NCBI RefSeq assembly: GCF_014224355.1
Contig: NZ_VNWP01000001.1
Location: 248,001-312,000 of the forward strand
Length of the DNA stretch: 64,000 nt
Direction: 5' to 3'
Source: Synechococcus sp. BSA11S
Lineage (GTDB): Bacteria > Cyanobacteriota > Cyanobacteriia > PCC-6307 > Cyanobiaceae
The notes beneath the pieces were generated by a model. The model ran no database searches. It was not told where the DNA came from and saw only the letters and a list, made by a program, of their open reading frames with translations. Below are positions 27,122-37,952 of the stretch, one piece after another. Both the position numbers and the translations under genes were made by a program. Within the stretch, counting starts at the first letter, position 1. Every line of letters begins with the position of its first letter.

Positions 27122-27223
27122 TTAAGTGCCAGGATCTTTGTGCATCTGATCATTGAATACGATGAGATGGATCAGCTGACTCGTTGGGTTGAATGGCGTT
27201 ATCAGCCCACCATGGAGGGTTGA
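27122..27223 (+). pseudogene. DUF3598-like gene, 3' remnant beyond the IS
   Basis: A 33-codon segment ending in a stop reads RIFVHLIIEYDE followed by MDQLTRWVEWRYQP, which resembles the C-terminal end of DUF3598 proteins (Arg-rich strand, Tyr/Asp, then TRW-E-RYQP). It continues the frame lost at 25670 after removal of the element and extra end, so I treat both as one disrupted gene. Its last 22 bases overlap the end of the convergent epimerase-like gene. Confidence 0.55.
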
Positions 27224-28119
27224 GTCAACGTGAAGCCGAGTCGCTTGAGTTTGGCATTACTCACTCTCGCATTGAGTACTCGATCGGTCGTGTCCACCGA
27301 CAGCCATTTTGCTGTAGGCAGGCCAGCCCGTTCGCACAAGCGATCGGTAAGTTCCTGACCGGTGTACTGAGTATCATTCACCAAATTGTAAATTTCGTTG
27401 AGTTTGTGCTCGAAAGCAAAATTTATTCCACGAACAATATCATCAAGATGGACCCAGCACGGCACATTCTGGCCATTGCGCTGAATCGTGCTGCCTGCTG
27501 CTGAAAGAAGTATACCAGGAATATCACGACCGGGACCATAGATGCCGCCCAGTCGTAGAATGCAGACGTTGACTGTCTCTGAGCGGACCGATTGAATCAT
27601 CTCTTCAGCTCCTGCCAGGACCTCATTGACGGGGTGAAGACAGTCGAGCTGGTCAGTCTCGTCGGTCATTGCTCCGCGCCGATTTCCATAAACGCCGCAA
27701 CTGCTCAAGTGAACCAACTGAAGTGGTGTTTCACTTAAACGATGCTTTATCGAATCAATCAATAATTCCAGGCCTCCAAGGAATGTTTCCTGATATTGGT
27801 TAATGTCAACATGAGCACTCTTTGAGGGCGCGAAGGACACCAGTATTCCATCAAGATTTCTGGTAAAATCCAGGTTGCTGCTGGAGTCCGTGGAATCAAA
27901 AACAACTGGCGCATCAACAAATTCAGCCAATTCGATCAAGCGTTCATGACGGGTTGTGGTTCCCCAGAGTTCATGTCCCTGCTGCCTCCAGGTCTTGGCG
28001 ACCGCTTCACCCACGTAGCCACAGCCCAGGATGGCCCTTTGCTCACCTGAGGGCAGGATGGGACGCTGCTTCTTGGCCAGCAGCTGGTAAAGCGAGGCCA
28101 GGTCTGGAGAGGAGGTCAC
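27202..28119 (-). CDS. NAD(P)-dependent sugar epimerase/dehydratase-like protein
   Basis: A 305-residue short-chain dehydrogenase-type protein of the extended (epimerase) group. The nucleotide-binding loop is ILGCGYVGEAVA near residue 30. The catalytic Ser-Tyr pair region is VHLSSCGVYGNRRGAM, and ILRLGGIYGPGRDIP follows. The usual Lys of YxxxK is not obvious after GVYGNRR, so catalysis is open. Base composition is lower in G+C than in the flanking housekeeping genes. I know similar genes in Synechococcus phycobilisome regions, but a role in the antenna is not shown. Confidence 0.75.
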   Translation of the reverse strand: MTSSPDLASLYQLLAKKQRPILPSGEQRAILGCGYVGEAVAKTWRQQGHELWGTTTRHERLIELAEFVDAPVVFDSTDSSSNLDFTRNLDGILVSFAPSKSAHVDINQYQETFLGGLELLIDSIKHRLSETPLQLVHLSSCGVYGNRRGAMTDETDQLDCLHPVNEVLAGAEEMIQSVRSETVNVCILRLGGIYGPGRDIPGILLSAAGSTIQRNGQNVPCWVHLDDIVRGINFAFEHKLNEIYNLVNDTQYTGQELTDRLCERAGLPTAKWLSVDTTDRVLNARVSNAKLKRLGFTLTQPSMVG

Positions 28120-28250
28120 GCGACTGTTGCATTTCGTAAAGTTTAGCTTAGAGTTGTTGAGGTCGTGTGGCGAAGGCTACTGTTCGTCTCCATGCAGGTG
28201 GTTTGCTGGCCGGCCTCACTTGAGAAGATGGAATGAGGTGTGCCGTTCCA

Positions 28251-28493
28251 ATGCCCAGCTACCGGATCACTGCGGAGGGACTTGAGGAACTTCAGGTGAC
28301 CTGTCCAGGTTGCAGTGGCGACGCCCTCGTTCTGGCCCTCAAGGACCAGGAGATGCGGAGCTATAAGGTGAAGCAGCGCAGCGATGACTGTCGCCAATGG
28401 TGGTTTCAGGTGACCTTGGGCCCTGCAGGAACCGGAGCCAGCGAAGACAGGTCTTTCACCAAGGAGTTCAGTGTCTATCGAATCGAAGATTGA
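28251..28493 (+). CDS. Small protein of unknown function
   Basis: An 80-residue frame: MPSYRITAEGLEELQVTCPGCSGDALVLALKDQEM, then SYKVKQRSDDCRQWWFQVTLGP. It has CPGC and a further Cys, a charged middle and a C-terminal SVYRIED. The compact beta-rich look and the codon pattern suggest a real gene. It is alone on its strand between the epimerase-like gene and pebB. I do not recognise the family. Confidence 0.5.
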   Translation: MPSYRITAEGLEELQVTCPGCSGDALVLALKDQEMRSYKVKQRSDDCRQWWFQVTLGPAGTGASEDRSFTKEFSVYRIED

Positions 28494-28979
28494 TGGTGCG
28501 ATTGGACACCACTGATCACTCACACCACTCCTGATGACGGAAATCCCTGCTGGTGCCCAGTAACCAGCCTTTGAGCGAGTGAGACAACGTCCTCCCCGTC
28601 AGCGCTATGCCGGTGGCTCCGGCCTGCCGATTGGTGGACCGCAGCATGAGCATCCTGATCAAAGGCGAGAGCTGCCGGCGTAAGCGCGAATGGCGAGCAG
28701 GCAGCTGCGCTTCGGCCAAGTTGATTTCGCCGCCACTCCGCATGATCCAGCACCCTTCGGTGCGAGGAGTGGCCTGACCCGCGAACAGGCTCATGGCATG
28801 CCCTGGCGGTGGTGCATCAGGCCAAGGAGCATGCCCGAAGTGAAGTCCTGTCCCGGTGATAGGGCTACGGGGATGCAGCCATTGAGCGATCGAGCCCGAA
28901 CCAGACAAACGATCCCGCAATCGCATGGGTGGGATGTGGGGGCTGACACGGCCGCCCCTTTCTGCCGGCAGGGCTGACC
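28494..28979. other. Intergenic region downstream of pebB
   Basis: About 485 bases between convergent genes. Open frames exist on both strands (28690-28977 on +, 28516-28926 on -), but neither has a recognisable sequence or initiation signal. The sequence may be the worn remains of another gene. No clear hairpin or repeat was found. Confidence 0.4.
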
Positions 28980-30505
<1,526 letters not shown>

Positions 30506-31114
30506 TCAGTGGCCAGTCGCTGGGGTGGAGAGGTGGAAACGACTCTGGGCGTTAGCAGACATGGCTTCCAGCTGATCGGTGCTGGGGCAGCGCAGCTCTG
30601 TGCAATAGGTTGTCATGCTGACGCCATCGAGAAACTGCACACTGCTGACACGGATTCGTACCCCCTCGGTCACAAACCAGCAACGCTCCACGCCGACATT
30701 TGTGTCATAGCGGGTGGTAATCGTCAACAGGCCGTCATCGGCAAAGGAGTAGGTGCTCATCACCGGCTGCTTCTCGATGTAGCCCTTGTCGCGCAGTAGA
30801 AATCCCTGGCGGGGATTCTGGTCATCCACCACATCGACCAGCACGGCCGCCTGCTCGTCACTGCGGCTCCCCTCCTTGAGGTTGCTTTCCCACCAGAAGC
30901 GAGCTCCGCCCGCCACTTGGGCTGAGGCCAGCCCAAGGCTGTCGCAGACCCGCTGAACCACCGCATCGGAGGCCTCGAATGGCTCGATTGTGAGGTTGGA
31001 ATCGCCGGCTTCATCGTCCTGATGATCGAGATGGTGAACGGCGCGGCGCGTCAACCAGGTACCGGCACTGGCGGCCAGGAACTCCGCCATGGTCAACGGT
31101 GGTGCGGTCTGCAT
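30506..31114 (-). CDS. CpcS/CpeS-family bilin lyase
   Basis: A 202-residue lipocalin-like chromophore lyase. The family pattern is FWWESNL, TYSFADDGLLTITTRYD, ERCWFVTEGVRIRVSSVQ and a C-terminal YCTELRC. S-type lyases attach bilins to the conserved Cys near position 82 of phycobiliproteins. It differs from the cpeS copy at 38581 and lies within the ho1-pebAB operon, so it may load a freshly made bilin or act on another subunit. Start: the ATG at 31114 is used; the ATG at 31090 is also possible. The exact target cannot be read from sequence. Confidence 0.85.
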   Translation of the reverse strand: MQTAPPLTMAEFLAASAGTWLTRRAVHHLDHQDDEAGDSNLTIEPFEASDAVVQRVCDSLGLASAQVAGGARFWWESNLKEGSRSDEQAAVLVDVVDDQNPRQGFLLRDKGYIEKQPVMSTYSFADDGLLTITTRYDTNVGVERCWFVTEGVRIRVSSVQFLDGVSMTTYCTELRCPSTDQLEAMSANAQSRFHLSTPATGH

Positions 31115-31118
31115 CGAA

Positions 31119-31832
31119 TCAGGCGGCGACAGCCTCGGTGCTGCCGGCCCGCTGGCGACGGGTGAGGAAGCCGAAGAGCACCTTTCCGATGGCCGCCACC
31201 AGGTTGCCTTCCAGTTCCTGGAACATCCTCATGTTGCAGTGGAAGGCCTCGTTGGCCTCGGCCACGATGCGATCAGCGGTGGCCTGGTCGATCGGCAGTG
31301 CGTCGAGGGTGGCGCGGTAGGTGGTCTTGAACGCCTTCTCGTCGGCGATGGCGTCGAACTCGTAGAAGCGCAGGCCGTCGTGCTCGCTCAGGTTCATCGC
31401 CTTCTGGGCGATGTTCTTGAGAATGATGCCGCCGGAGAGATCGCCGATGTAGCGGGTGTAGTGATGGCCCACCAGCAGCTCTGGGGCGTCCTTGGCCACC
31501 TGATGCAGACGGGCCACATAGGACTGAGCTCCAGGTGTGGCCTGGATCTTCTGGCGCCAGTCGCCTCCGTAGTAAAAGGTGAGATCCTGCTCAAGGGCCT
31601 CGCGGCGGTTGAGCTCGGCGAAGGCGATCGGCCCGACCACTGGATGAGAGGTGAGCTTGCCGATCGCCTCTTCCATGGCGCTGTACACATACCAGAGGTC
31701 GGCCACCAGGGTGCGGTAGCTGGCCTTGTCCACCACCCCCTTGAGGAAGCAGCTCACAAAACCGGTGTTCTCGGCCATCGTGTGGGCTTTTTTGGTTCCC
31801 TCCCTCAATTGGGAAGCAAGTGCGACAGGCAT
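31119..31832 (-). CDS. ho1: Heme oxygenase (biliverdin-producing)
   Basis: Opens heme to biliverdin IX-alpha, CO and iron, the first step to all bilins. The 237-residue protein has LREGTKKAHTMAENTGFVSCFLKG with the proximal His, HHYTRYIGDLSGG with the distal helix glycines, and FYEFDAI. The acidic/basic residues that bind ferredoxin are in the usual places. It is 4 bases upstream of the cpcS-like gene and starts the operon that ends with pebB. The upstream region 31833-31987 probably holds the promoter. Confidence 0.95.
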   Translation of the reverse strand: MPVALASQLREGTKKAHTMAENTGFVSCFLKGVVDKASYRTLVADLWYVYSAMEEAIGKLTSHPVVGPIAFAELNRREALEQDLTFYYGGDWRQKIQATPGAQSYVARLHQVAKDAPELLVGHHYTRYIGDLSGGIILKNIAQKAMNLSEHDGLRFYEFDAIADEKAFKTTYRATLDALPIDQATADRIVAEANEAFHCNMRMFQELEGNLVAAIGKVLFGFLTRRQRAGSTEAVAA

Positions 31833-31987
31833 GGGGAGGGAGGCGGAAGAGGGCAGTCTTGAACGCTACAAGTGCCCACCCCCTGAATACGTCCATCAGC
31901 CGGAGGGCCTTAAGGAAACTCTTGAAAACAATCGGTGGCGATGTGTCGCGACTGATCCAGCCACCGCCGGCTGAGCCCAGGGTTGGA

Positions 31988-32203
31988 TCAGGTGGAAGAG
32001 CTGGTGTCCCGTTGGCTGAGCAGTTGTGTCAGGACGGCCTCGATGCGCTGCAGTTCGGCGTGGGAGGCGAGGGTGGCATCCACCTTCTTCTGGGGGAGCT
32101 TGAGACGCTGGCCCATGGCCGTGACATCAGCCACTAGGCGATCCCTGTAGGCGGCAAGGACCTCGATGGAGTCGTTCAGTTCCTGAAGGCTGGGTTCTGA
32201 CAT
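31988..32203 (-). CDS. Small conserved hypothetical protein
   Basis: A 71-residue helical protein (SLQELNDSIEVLAAYRDRLVADVTAMGQRLKLPQKKVDATL, with heptad-like spacing), likely a short coiled coil. Similar short genes accompany phycobilisome regions in Synechococcus, but the function is unknown. It lies 155 bases upstream of ho1 on the same strand, and its start faces the cpeBA upstream region. The sequence is dominated by charged residues and Leu, without Cys. Confidence 0.6.
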   Translation of the reverse strand: MSEPSLQELNDSIEVLAAYRDRLVADVTAMGQRLKLPQKKVDATLASHAELQRIEAVLTQLLSQRDTSSST

Positions 32204-33176
<973 letters not shown>

Positions 33177-33184
33177 TCGGCTGA

Positions 33185-33724
<540 letters not shown>

Positions 33725-33743
33725 GGTCGGTCTGATCTGCAGT

Positions 33744-33771
33744 GGGGAGGCCTTTGGGCCTCCCTTTTTTT
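33744..33771 (+). terminator. Terminator after cpeBA
   Basis: Perfect 8-bp stem GGGAGGCC with GGCCTCCC, 4-base loop, then seven T residues. Between cpeA and cpeZ it would set a high cpeBA to cpeZ transcript ratio, the pattern seen for abundant antenna proteins followed by lyases. Confidence 0.9.
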
Positions 33772-33777
33772 CTGTTT

Positions 33778-34449
33778 ATGGCTACTCCTTCCTCCCAACG
33801 CCTCCTCTTGATGGCTCCTGCCACCAGCGCCACCGCTCTTGATCAGCTGTTCGTCGATCTCGCGCATCCCAATCCCTACGTGCAGACCGAGGCCTTCCTG
33901 GCCATGGTCCGCCACCACTCCGAGGCTTCCCTGCCGCGTCTTATCCTCCTGCTCGATCATGAGGACGTTGTTCGACGGCGGGCCGCCGTGCGAGCCCTGG
34001 GTGCTTTCGGGGAGAAGGCGATGCTGCCGCTGGCACAGAAATTTCAGTCAAGCCGCGATGGCACCGTTCGCGCCAGTTGCGTGAAGGCCTATGCCCAGAT
34101 CGCCTCGAATCTCCCCGGCCTTCAATTCCCCAGCGAAGCCATGGCTGTCCTCAAGACCGCTCTGGATGACGAGTCCCCCGTGGTGGCCATTGCGGCAGTG
34201 ATGGCCCTCGGCCAGGTGGGGGAACAGGCCCTTCCGCTGTTGATCCAAGTCTGCCGGGGAAGTAACGAGGCTCAAGCTGTGGCAGCGGTGAATGCCCTCG
34301 CCAACATCGATCATCCCGATGTTTCGATCTGCCTGGCCCAGTTGGCAGCCTGTGAGGACACCGACGCGTATGTACGGGAGTCTGTGTCCTCCGCATTGGT
34401 AAGGGTTGAGGATCTGCGTGGGCGTCAGCCTTCCTTGCTGTCCTCTTGA
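33778..34449 (+). CDS. cpeZ: Phycoerythrobilin lyase subunit CpeZ
   Basis: A 223-residue HEAT-repeat protein, partner of CpeY in attaching phycoerythrobilin to CpeA Cys82; CpeZ is also reported to act as a chaperone for phycoerythrin. The repeats are regular: PYVQTEAFLAMVRHHSEASLPRLILLLDHEDVVRRRAAVRALGAFGEKAMLPLAQ and VVAIAAVMALGQVGEQALPLLIQ. The ATG at 33778 is preferred, because an earlier in-frame ATG lies inside the terminator. It sits just downstream of cpeBA. Its tail overlaps the convergent HEAT gene by 25 bases. Confidence 0.88.
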   Translation: MATPSSQRLLLMAPATSATALDQLFVDLAHPNPYVQTEAFLAMVRHHSEASLPRLILLLDHEDVVRRRAAVRALGAFGEKAMLPLAQKFQSSRDGTVRASCVKAYAQIASNLPGLQFPSEAMAVLKTALDDESPVVAIAAVMALGQVGEQALPLLIQVCRGSNEAQAVAAVNALANIDHPDVSICLAQLAACEDTDAYVRESVSSALVRVEDLRGRQPSLLSS

Positions 34450-35360
34450 TGCTGCCTCAGTTGCTGAATAGAGAGGTTCAGGATGGGTTTCACTTCAGGG
34501 CTGGTTTCGCTGCCTGCAGCTGACTCCAGATCTGGTAGGGCGTCAATCGCCCCTAGTTTCATCAGAGAGAGGGCCGTGTTCTTGCGCACCTGAGCCGAGT
34601 TGTCATCGAGCAAGGGTTTCAGTAAAGGAGTTGCCCAGGTCGGCTCGTGGAGTTTCCCGAGCAGGATGACGGCTTCGGCTCGTACGAGTTCAGCGGAATC
34701 GCCAAGAGCCTCGATCACCAGCTCTCGGGCTTCCTGGTCATTGAGAGACTGAATTTGCTCACCAAGAGCAGCAATGGCTGCGATCCTCACCTCGGTGTGG
34801 GAGGACCGTGCGGCGCGTCGCAGGGCAGCGGGTGCCTGGGCGCCAACGAAGGCAAGCCCCCAACCGGCCAGGCCCAGATGCATGGAGCTACTCTCGCTGC
34901 TGGAGAGAACGGCAATGAGCGCATCCACGGCACACTCTCCGGTGGCGGCCATTGCGCCGACAGCCGATCCCTGCACCACTGGATCCCCATCGTTCAGCAG
35001 GGCATCAACCAGAACAGGCAGAGCTTCAGGATCAGCGATCAGAGTGAGGGTTTTCGCGGCTGCACGGCGAACTGTCACATTCTCATGGGTGCGCAGTGCG
35101 TGGCAGAGAGCCGGTACGGCTGCTGTGCCGATCGCACCAAGGCTTTCGGCGAATGTGAGACGCATCAGGCCACGTGGATCTCCCAGCCCTGCCACCATTT
35201 TTTCGATCAGAATCTCGTCGCCTTGGGGGCGTTCACCTGAACGAAGTTGCTTCTTGAGATCTGCGGCCAGCAGGGAGGCCTCTGACTCGCTGAGGAAGAC
35301 GGCTGGAGGTGTGGCTGGAACGCCGGTGGGCTCACTGCTCAAGGCTTCTGGGGGGAGCAT
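34425..35360 (-). CDS. HEAT-repeat protein of the E/F lyase clan (CpeF/MpeV or IaiH-like)
   Basis: A 311-residue protein. The first ~35 residues look flexible, then LSESEASLLAADLKKQLRSGERPQGDEILIEKMVAGLGDPRG, followed by regular HEAT repeats (VRRAAAKTLTLIADPEALPVLVDALLNDGDPVVQGSAVGAMAATGE; IRIAAIAALGEQ). This is the pattern of E/F-clan lyases such as CpeF/MpeV and of the IaiH group. Because CpeB needs a lyase for the doubly linked Cys50/61 bilin and other lyases in the window cover different sites, CpeF is a reasonable guess, but IaiH is possible. It is convergent with cpeZ. Confidence 0.65.
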   Translation of the reverse strand: MLPPEALSSEPTGVPATPPAVFLSESEASLLAADLKKQLRSGERPQGDEILIEKMVAGLGDPRGLMRLTFAESLGAIGTAAVPALCHALRTHENVTVRRAAAKTLTLIADPEALPVLVDALLNDGDPVVQGSAVGAMAATGECAVDALIAVLSSSESSSMHLGLAGWGLAFVGAQAPAALRRAARSSHTEVRIAAIAALGEQIQSLNDQEARELVIEALGDSAELVRAEAVILLGKLHEPTWATPLLKPLLDDNSAQVRKNTALSLMKLGAIDALPDLESAAGSETSPEVKPILNLSIQQLRQHQEDSKEG

Positions 35361-35438
35361 GGGTCATTGTCTCAGCATGGAAGCCATAGTGGTGACTGGT
35401 GACGTGGCAAGTAACATGTCAAGCTTCCAAGCACTCCC

Positions 35439-35879
35439 ATGACCACATTTCTGCTGTCCCACAACCTGCAGGTTCAGAGTGGATCTGTGCCGCCATGGGA
35501 TGCCCAACAACTGGCTGAGGGGCTGCCGCTTCACTGCTCCAGCATCACCAAGGCCGAGGCTCTGTCCCATCCTCACTGGTTGATCAGGATCGAGAGCCCA
35601 GCAGACTCGACGGCGCTGGCCAGGGAACTCTTGAAGGGCTGGGCCTTGCTGCGGCAGCACCATGGCCACGATACGAACCATACGATTCTGGCTCTGGGCG
35701 GCCGCAAGGACATGCCATCTGCACCCGGATCTCCACTGGAGCTGGGCGCCTGGGGGGTTGACATCGTGGAGACGGTGGATGCCGATGCTTTTCTTGCGTC
35801 CATCAACTGGCAAGCCCTGAAGGCGGGCCGACCTGCCGATGGTGTCTTCGAGCTGCTGCTTGATCCTGCACAGGGCTAG
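35439..35879 (+). CDS. DUF2656-like protein of the phycobilisome region
   Basis: A 146-residue soluble protein: MTTFLLSHNLQVQSGSVPPWDAQQLAEGL, HPHWLIRIESPA, WALLRQHHGHDTNHTILALGGRKD, and WGVDIVETVDADAFLASINW. I recall DUF2656 proteins with a similar start near phycobiliprotein genes; the function is unknown. It is divergent from the HEAT gene (78-base gap) and convergent with the small CpcD-domain gene (32-base gap). No Cys-rich or membrane segments are seen. The family name is from memory and should be taken as tentative. Confidence 0.6.
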   Translation: MTTFLLSHNLQVQSGSVPPWDAQQLAEGLPLHCSSITKAEALSHPHWLIRIESPADSTALARELLKGWALLRQHHGHDTNHTILALGGRKDMPSAPGSPLELGAWGVDIVETVDADAFLASINWQALKAGRPADGVFELLLDPAQG

Positions 35880-35911
35880 TGAGTGGCCAGGGGCTCGCTT
35901 GAAGCGCCCCC

Positions 35912-36166
35912 TCACCCCTTCTTGTTGCTGGCACGTTTACGTGATGGCCTGTCCTCCGAGGTGTTCTCTGCGGCTGTGGGAGCAGAGTCCGAATGTTCGG
36001 CGATGGATGCGCCCACATGGGTGACGACGGCACCTTGCTGGTGGAGGCCATTCATCATGCTGCTGAGGCTTTGCAGTGGAATCCTCAGGACTCTGCTGGA
36101 GAGGCGTTGGGGAGTCTGCGGATAGGCCACGGTGACGACGAGTGCGTCGGTGAGAGATGGTCCCAT
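35912..36166 (-). CDS. Small CpcD-domain linker-like protein
   Basis: An 84-residue protein. Residues 8-55 read as a CpcD-type linker domain: ALVVTVAYPQTPQRLSSRVL, IPLQSLSSMMNGLHQQGAVV, then VTHVGAS. The pattern V-P-L--M---H--G--V--V is the signature that caps phycobilisome rods. The tail (about 60-84) is Ala/Ser/Lys-rich and basic (PSRKRASNKKG). It has no PBS_linker domain, so it may be a small rod cap or core-side linker for phycoerythrin discs. It diverges from cpeY with a 145-base gap. Confidence 0.6.
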   Translation of the reverse strand: MGPSLTDALVVTVAYPQTPQRLSSRVLRIPLQSLSSMMNGLHQQGAVVTHVGASIAEHSDSAPTAAENTSEDRPSRKRASNKKG

Positions 36167-36311
36167 AGTATGTTGTGCGAGAGGATCGCATTATGCCGAA
36201 AAGTCTCGTTGGTTCCTCCTTTCGCAATGATCGTATACAACACTCTTCGTTAGGGGACAAACCGGGGAAAGGGAACGCGTAAATGGGACAATGGAGTATC
36301 GCTAGATCTGG

Positions 36312-37658
36312 GTGACGATGATGGGCGATTCCGGTCGCTTCAACAACCTCCATCCCGGCCTCAGTCACGATGAGGCATTGCGCATTCTTGCCTTGCCGGT
36401 GGAGCAGCTTGAGTCAAGCAGCGATCGCTACATGGCGGCAGCCCACATGATCAATTTTCCCGGTCAGCGTTCCGAGCAGGCACTACTGAGCCTACTTGAT
36501 GACAACGACGACAGCCAACCCACTCGACTGGCCAGGCGTAAGGCGGTGGAGGTGCTGGCGCGCCTTGGCTGTAAGGATGCCCTCACCAGCATTGGCAGAT
36601 GTCTCCTGAGTGAGGATCACTATCTGGTAGAAAATGCAGCGTGGGCCCTGCAACAATTGGGTTGCCAGGATCCACGCATCCTGAGCCAGATGATCATGTT
36701 GTTGGCAGATGCCGGGCAGAACCGGCGCATACTGGCTCAGAGTCTGGCCGGCTTAGGGGTGATGGAGGCCCTTCCGGCGATCGAACTCCTTCAGGATGAT
36801 GAAGTACCAGGAGTGCGTGGGGCTGCTCTGGCGGCAGTCGCCACCCTCTCGGGAAGCCATGAGAGAGTCAGTGAGCTGGCAGAGCACTTGTTTCTTGCCA
36901 ACCAGATGGATCGACAGTCGGCGATCCAGGATGTCATCAATTCCAGGGCCGCAGAGCTGCTTCCCCAGGTTCTGCAGGCGCCAGTCTCCTCAGTCTTTCG
37001 GCTTCGAGCCCTTCGGCTGCTTTGGCCGGAAGCTGAGCCACTTCATCAGGGCCTGTCACTTCTGGAAACGCTGGATAGGCTGCTCTTGGATCAGCCGGAA
37101 GGTGTCCAGGTTGTTCATCACTATGACGAAGTACCAGAGATATCCTTTCTGATCAATGAGTTGTTTGGTACCGACTTCAGTCGTTGCTATCTTGCTCTTC
37201 AAGCCATGAGCACTCATCCTGGGGCGTCACTCTGGCCTCTCCTAGAGCAGCGTTGGCTGGAGGAAGCTCATAACGATTATGGAGCTCACTATTTCTTCCT
37301 GCGGCTGTTTGGGCGGATTGCAAGCTGGGGAGATGCGCAGGATAGAGTGGAGGACCTTTGTGAAAACGCCATTCAAAATCGCAGGCCACAATTTGTGAAG
37401 TCCCGTCCTGCCGCTATTCTCTCATTGTTGCGTTTAAATCCTGAACGTCTGTCATCACGTCTGCCAGATTTGATGGATGCGCAGGAGGAAGCCAGTTGGG
37501 AGTGTAGATATGCTGCCTTGATGGCTATACAGGAATTAGTCTTGCAGGGATCCGTCAATGGCGTTTCCGGCTTAGCGGAGATGATCCTGAGTCCTGATCC
37601 TGATCTCTACGTAGAAAGCAAAAGAAAGCAAGTCCGTGCGCTACTGGCTGATCTCTGA
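36312..37658 (+). CDS. cpeY: Phycoerythrobilin lyase subunit CpeY
   Basis: A 448-residue HEAT-repeat protein that with CpeZ attaches phycoerythrobilin to CpeA. The start GRFNNLHPGLSHDEALRILALP and the repeat VEVLARLGCKDALTSIGRCLLSEDHYLVENAAWALQQLGC are those of CpeY. Later there is YHFFLRLFGR-like AHYFFLRLFGRIASWGD. A GTG at 36312 starts the frame; ATGs at 36318 and 36321 are equally likely. It is separated from cpeZ by about 2 kb, unlike the cpeYZ pair in Fremyella. Its end overlaps cpeR by 18 bases, tail to tail. Confidence 0.9.
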   Translation: MTMMGDSGRFNNLHPGLSHDEALRILALPVEQLESSSDRYMAAAHMINFPGQRSEQALLSLLDDNDDSQPTRLARRKAVEVLARLGCKDALTSIGRCLLSEDHYLVENAAWALQQLGCQDPRILSQMIMLLADAGQNRRILAQSLAGLGVMEALPAIELLQDDEVPGVRGAALAAVATLSGSHERVSELAEHLFLANQMDRQSAIQDVINSRAAELLPQVLQAPVSSVFRLRALRLLWPEAEPLHQGLSLLETLDRLLLDQPEGVQVVHHYDEVPEISFLINELFGTDFSRCYLALQAMSTHPGASLWPLLEQRWLEEAHNDYGAHYFFLRLFGRIASWGDAQDRVEDLCENAIQNRRPQFVKSRPAAILSLLRLNPERLSSRLPDLMDAQEEASWECRYAALMAIQELVLQGSVNGVSGLAEMILSPDPDLYVESKRKQVRALLADL

Positions 37659-37952
37659 ATAGCGGGTTCTGTTGCTTCCATGGTTTGCCCAGTAGCTGAC
37701 AGTTTCATTGCAAATAGGCCGTGGGACTCTCGCAACGGCTCTGAGGATTTTGAAGCTCCGGCGTGGGCCCATAGGCCATTGGCCAACATCCTTGACAGAC
37801 AGGACCTGTCCACCAAGTGCTGTCAAGCACGATTCAAATCGATCAATCAAGCTTTGATCAACCGTTTCAAAAATGAAGTCTGTGCCATTGCAGATCAAGT
37901 GATGGGAGCGAATCCAGGATTGAAGTTGCTTTTCTGGGCTGTGACTGCTCAT
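37641..37952 (-). CDS. cpeR: Phycoerythrin operon regulator CpeR
   Basis: A 103-residue protein with KQLQSWIRSHHLICNGTDFIFETVDQ, LTALGGQVLSV and GPRRSFKILRAVARVPRP, the pattern of CpeR. In Fremyella it is needed for expression of the phycoerythrin operon, probably by PP2C-unrelated activation. It lies at the end of a cpeS-cpeT-cpeR run, coupled to cpeT by a 4-base overlap. It could therefore link lyase and linker supply to cpeBA expression in this strain. Confidence 0.88.
   Translation of the reverse strand: MSSHSPEKQLQSWIRSHHLICNGTDFIFETVDQSLIDRFESCLTALGGQVLSVKDVGQWPMGPRRSFKILRAVARVPRPICNETVSYWANHGSNRTRYSEISQ

Noticed and set aside
28516-28977. Open frames on both strands downstream of pebB
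   Set aside because: No motif, no initiation signal, and the two strands cannot both be real. Listed only as a gap.
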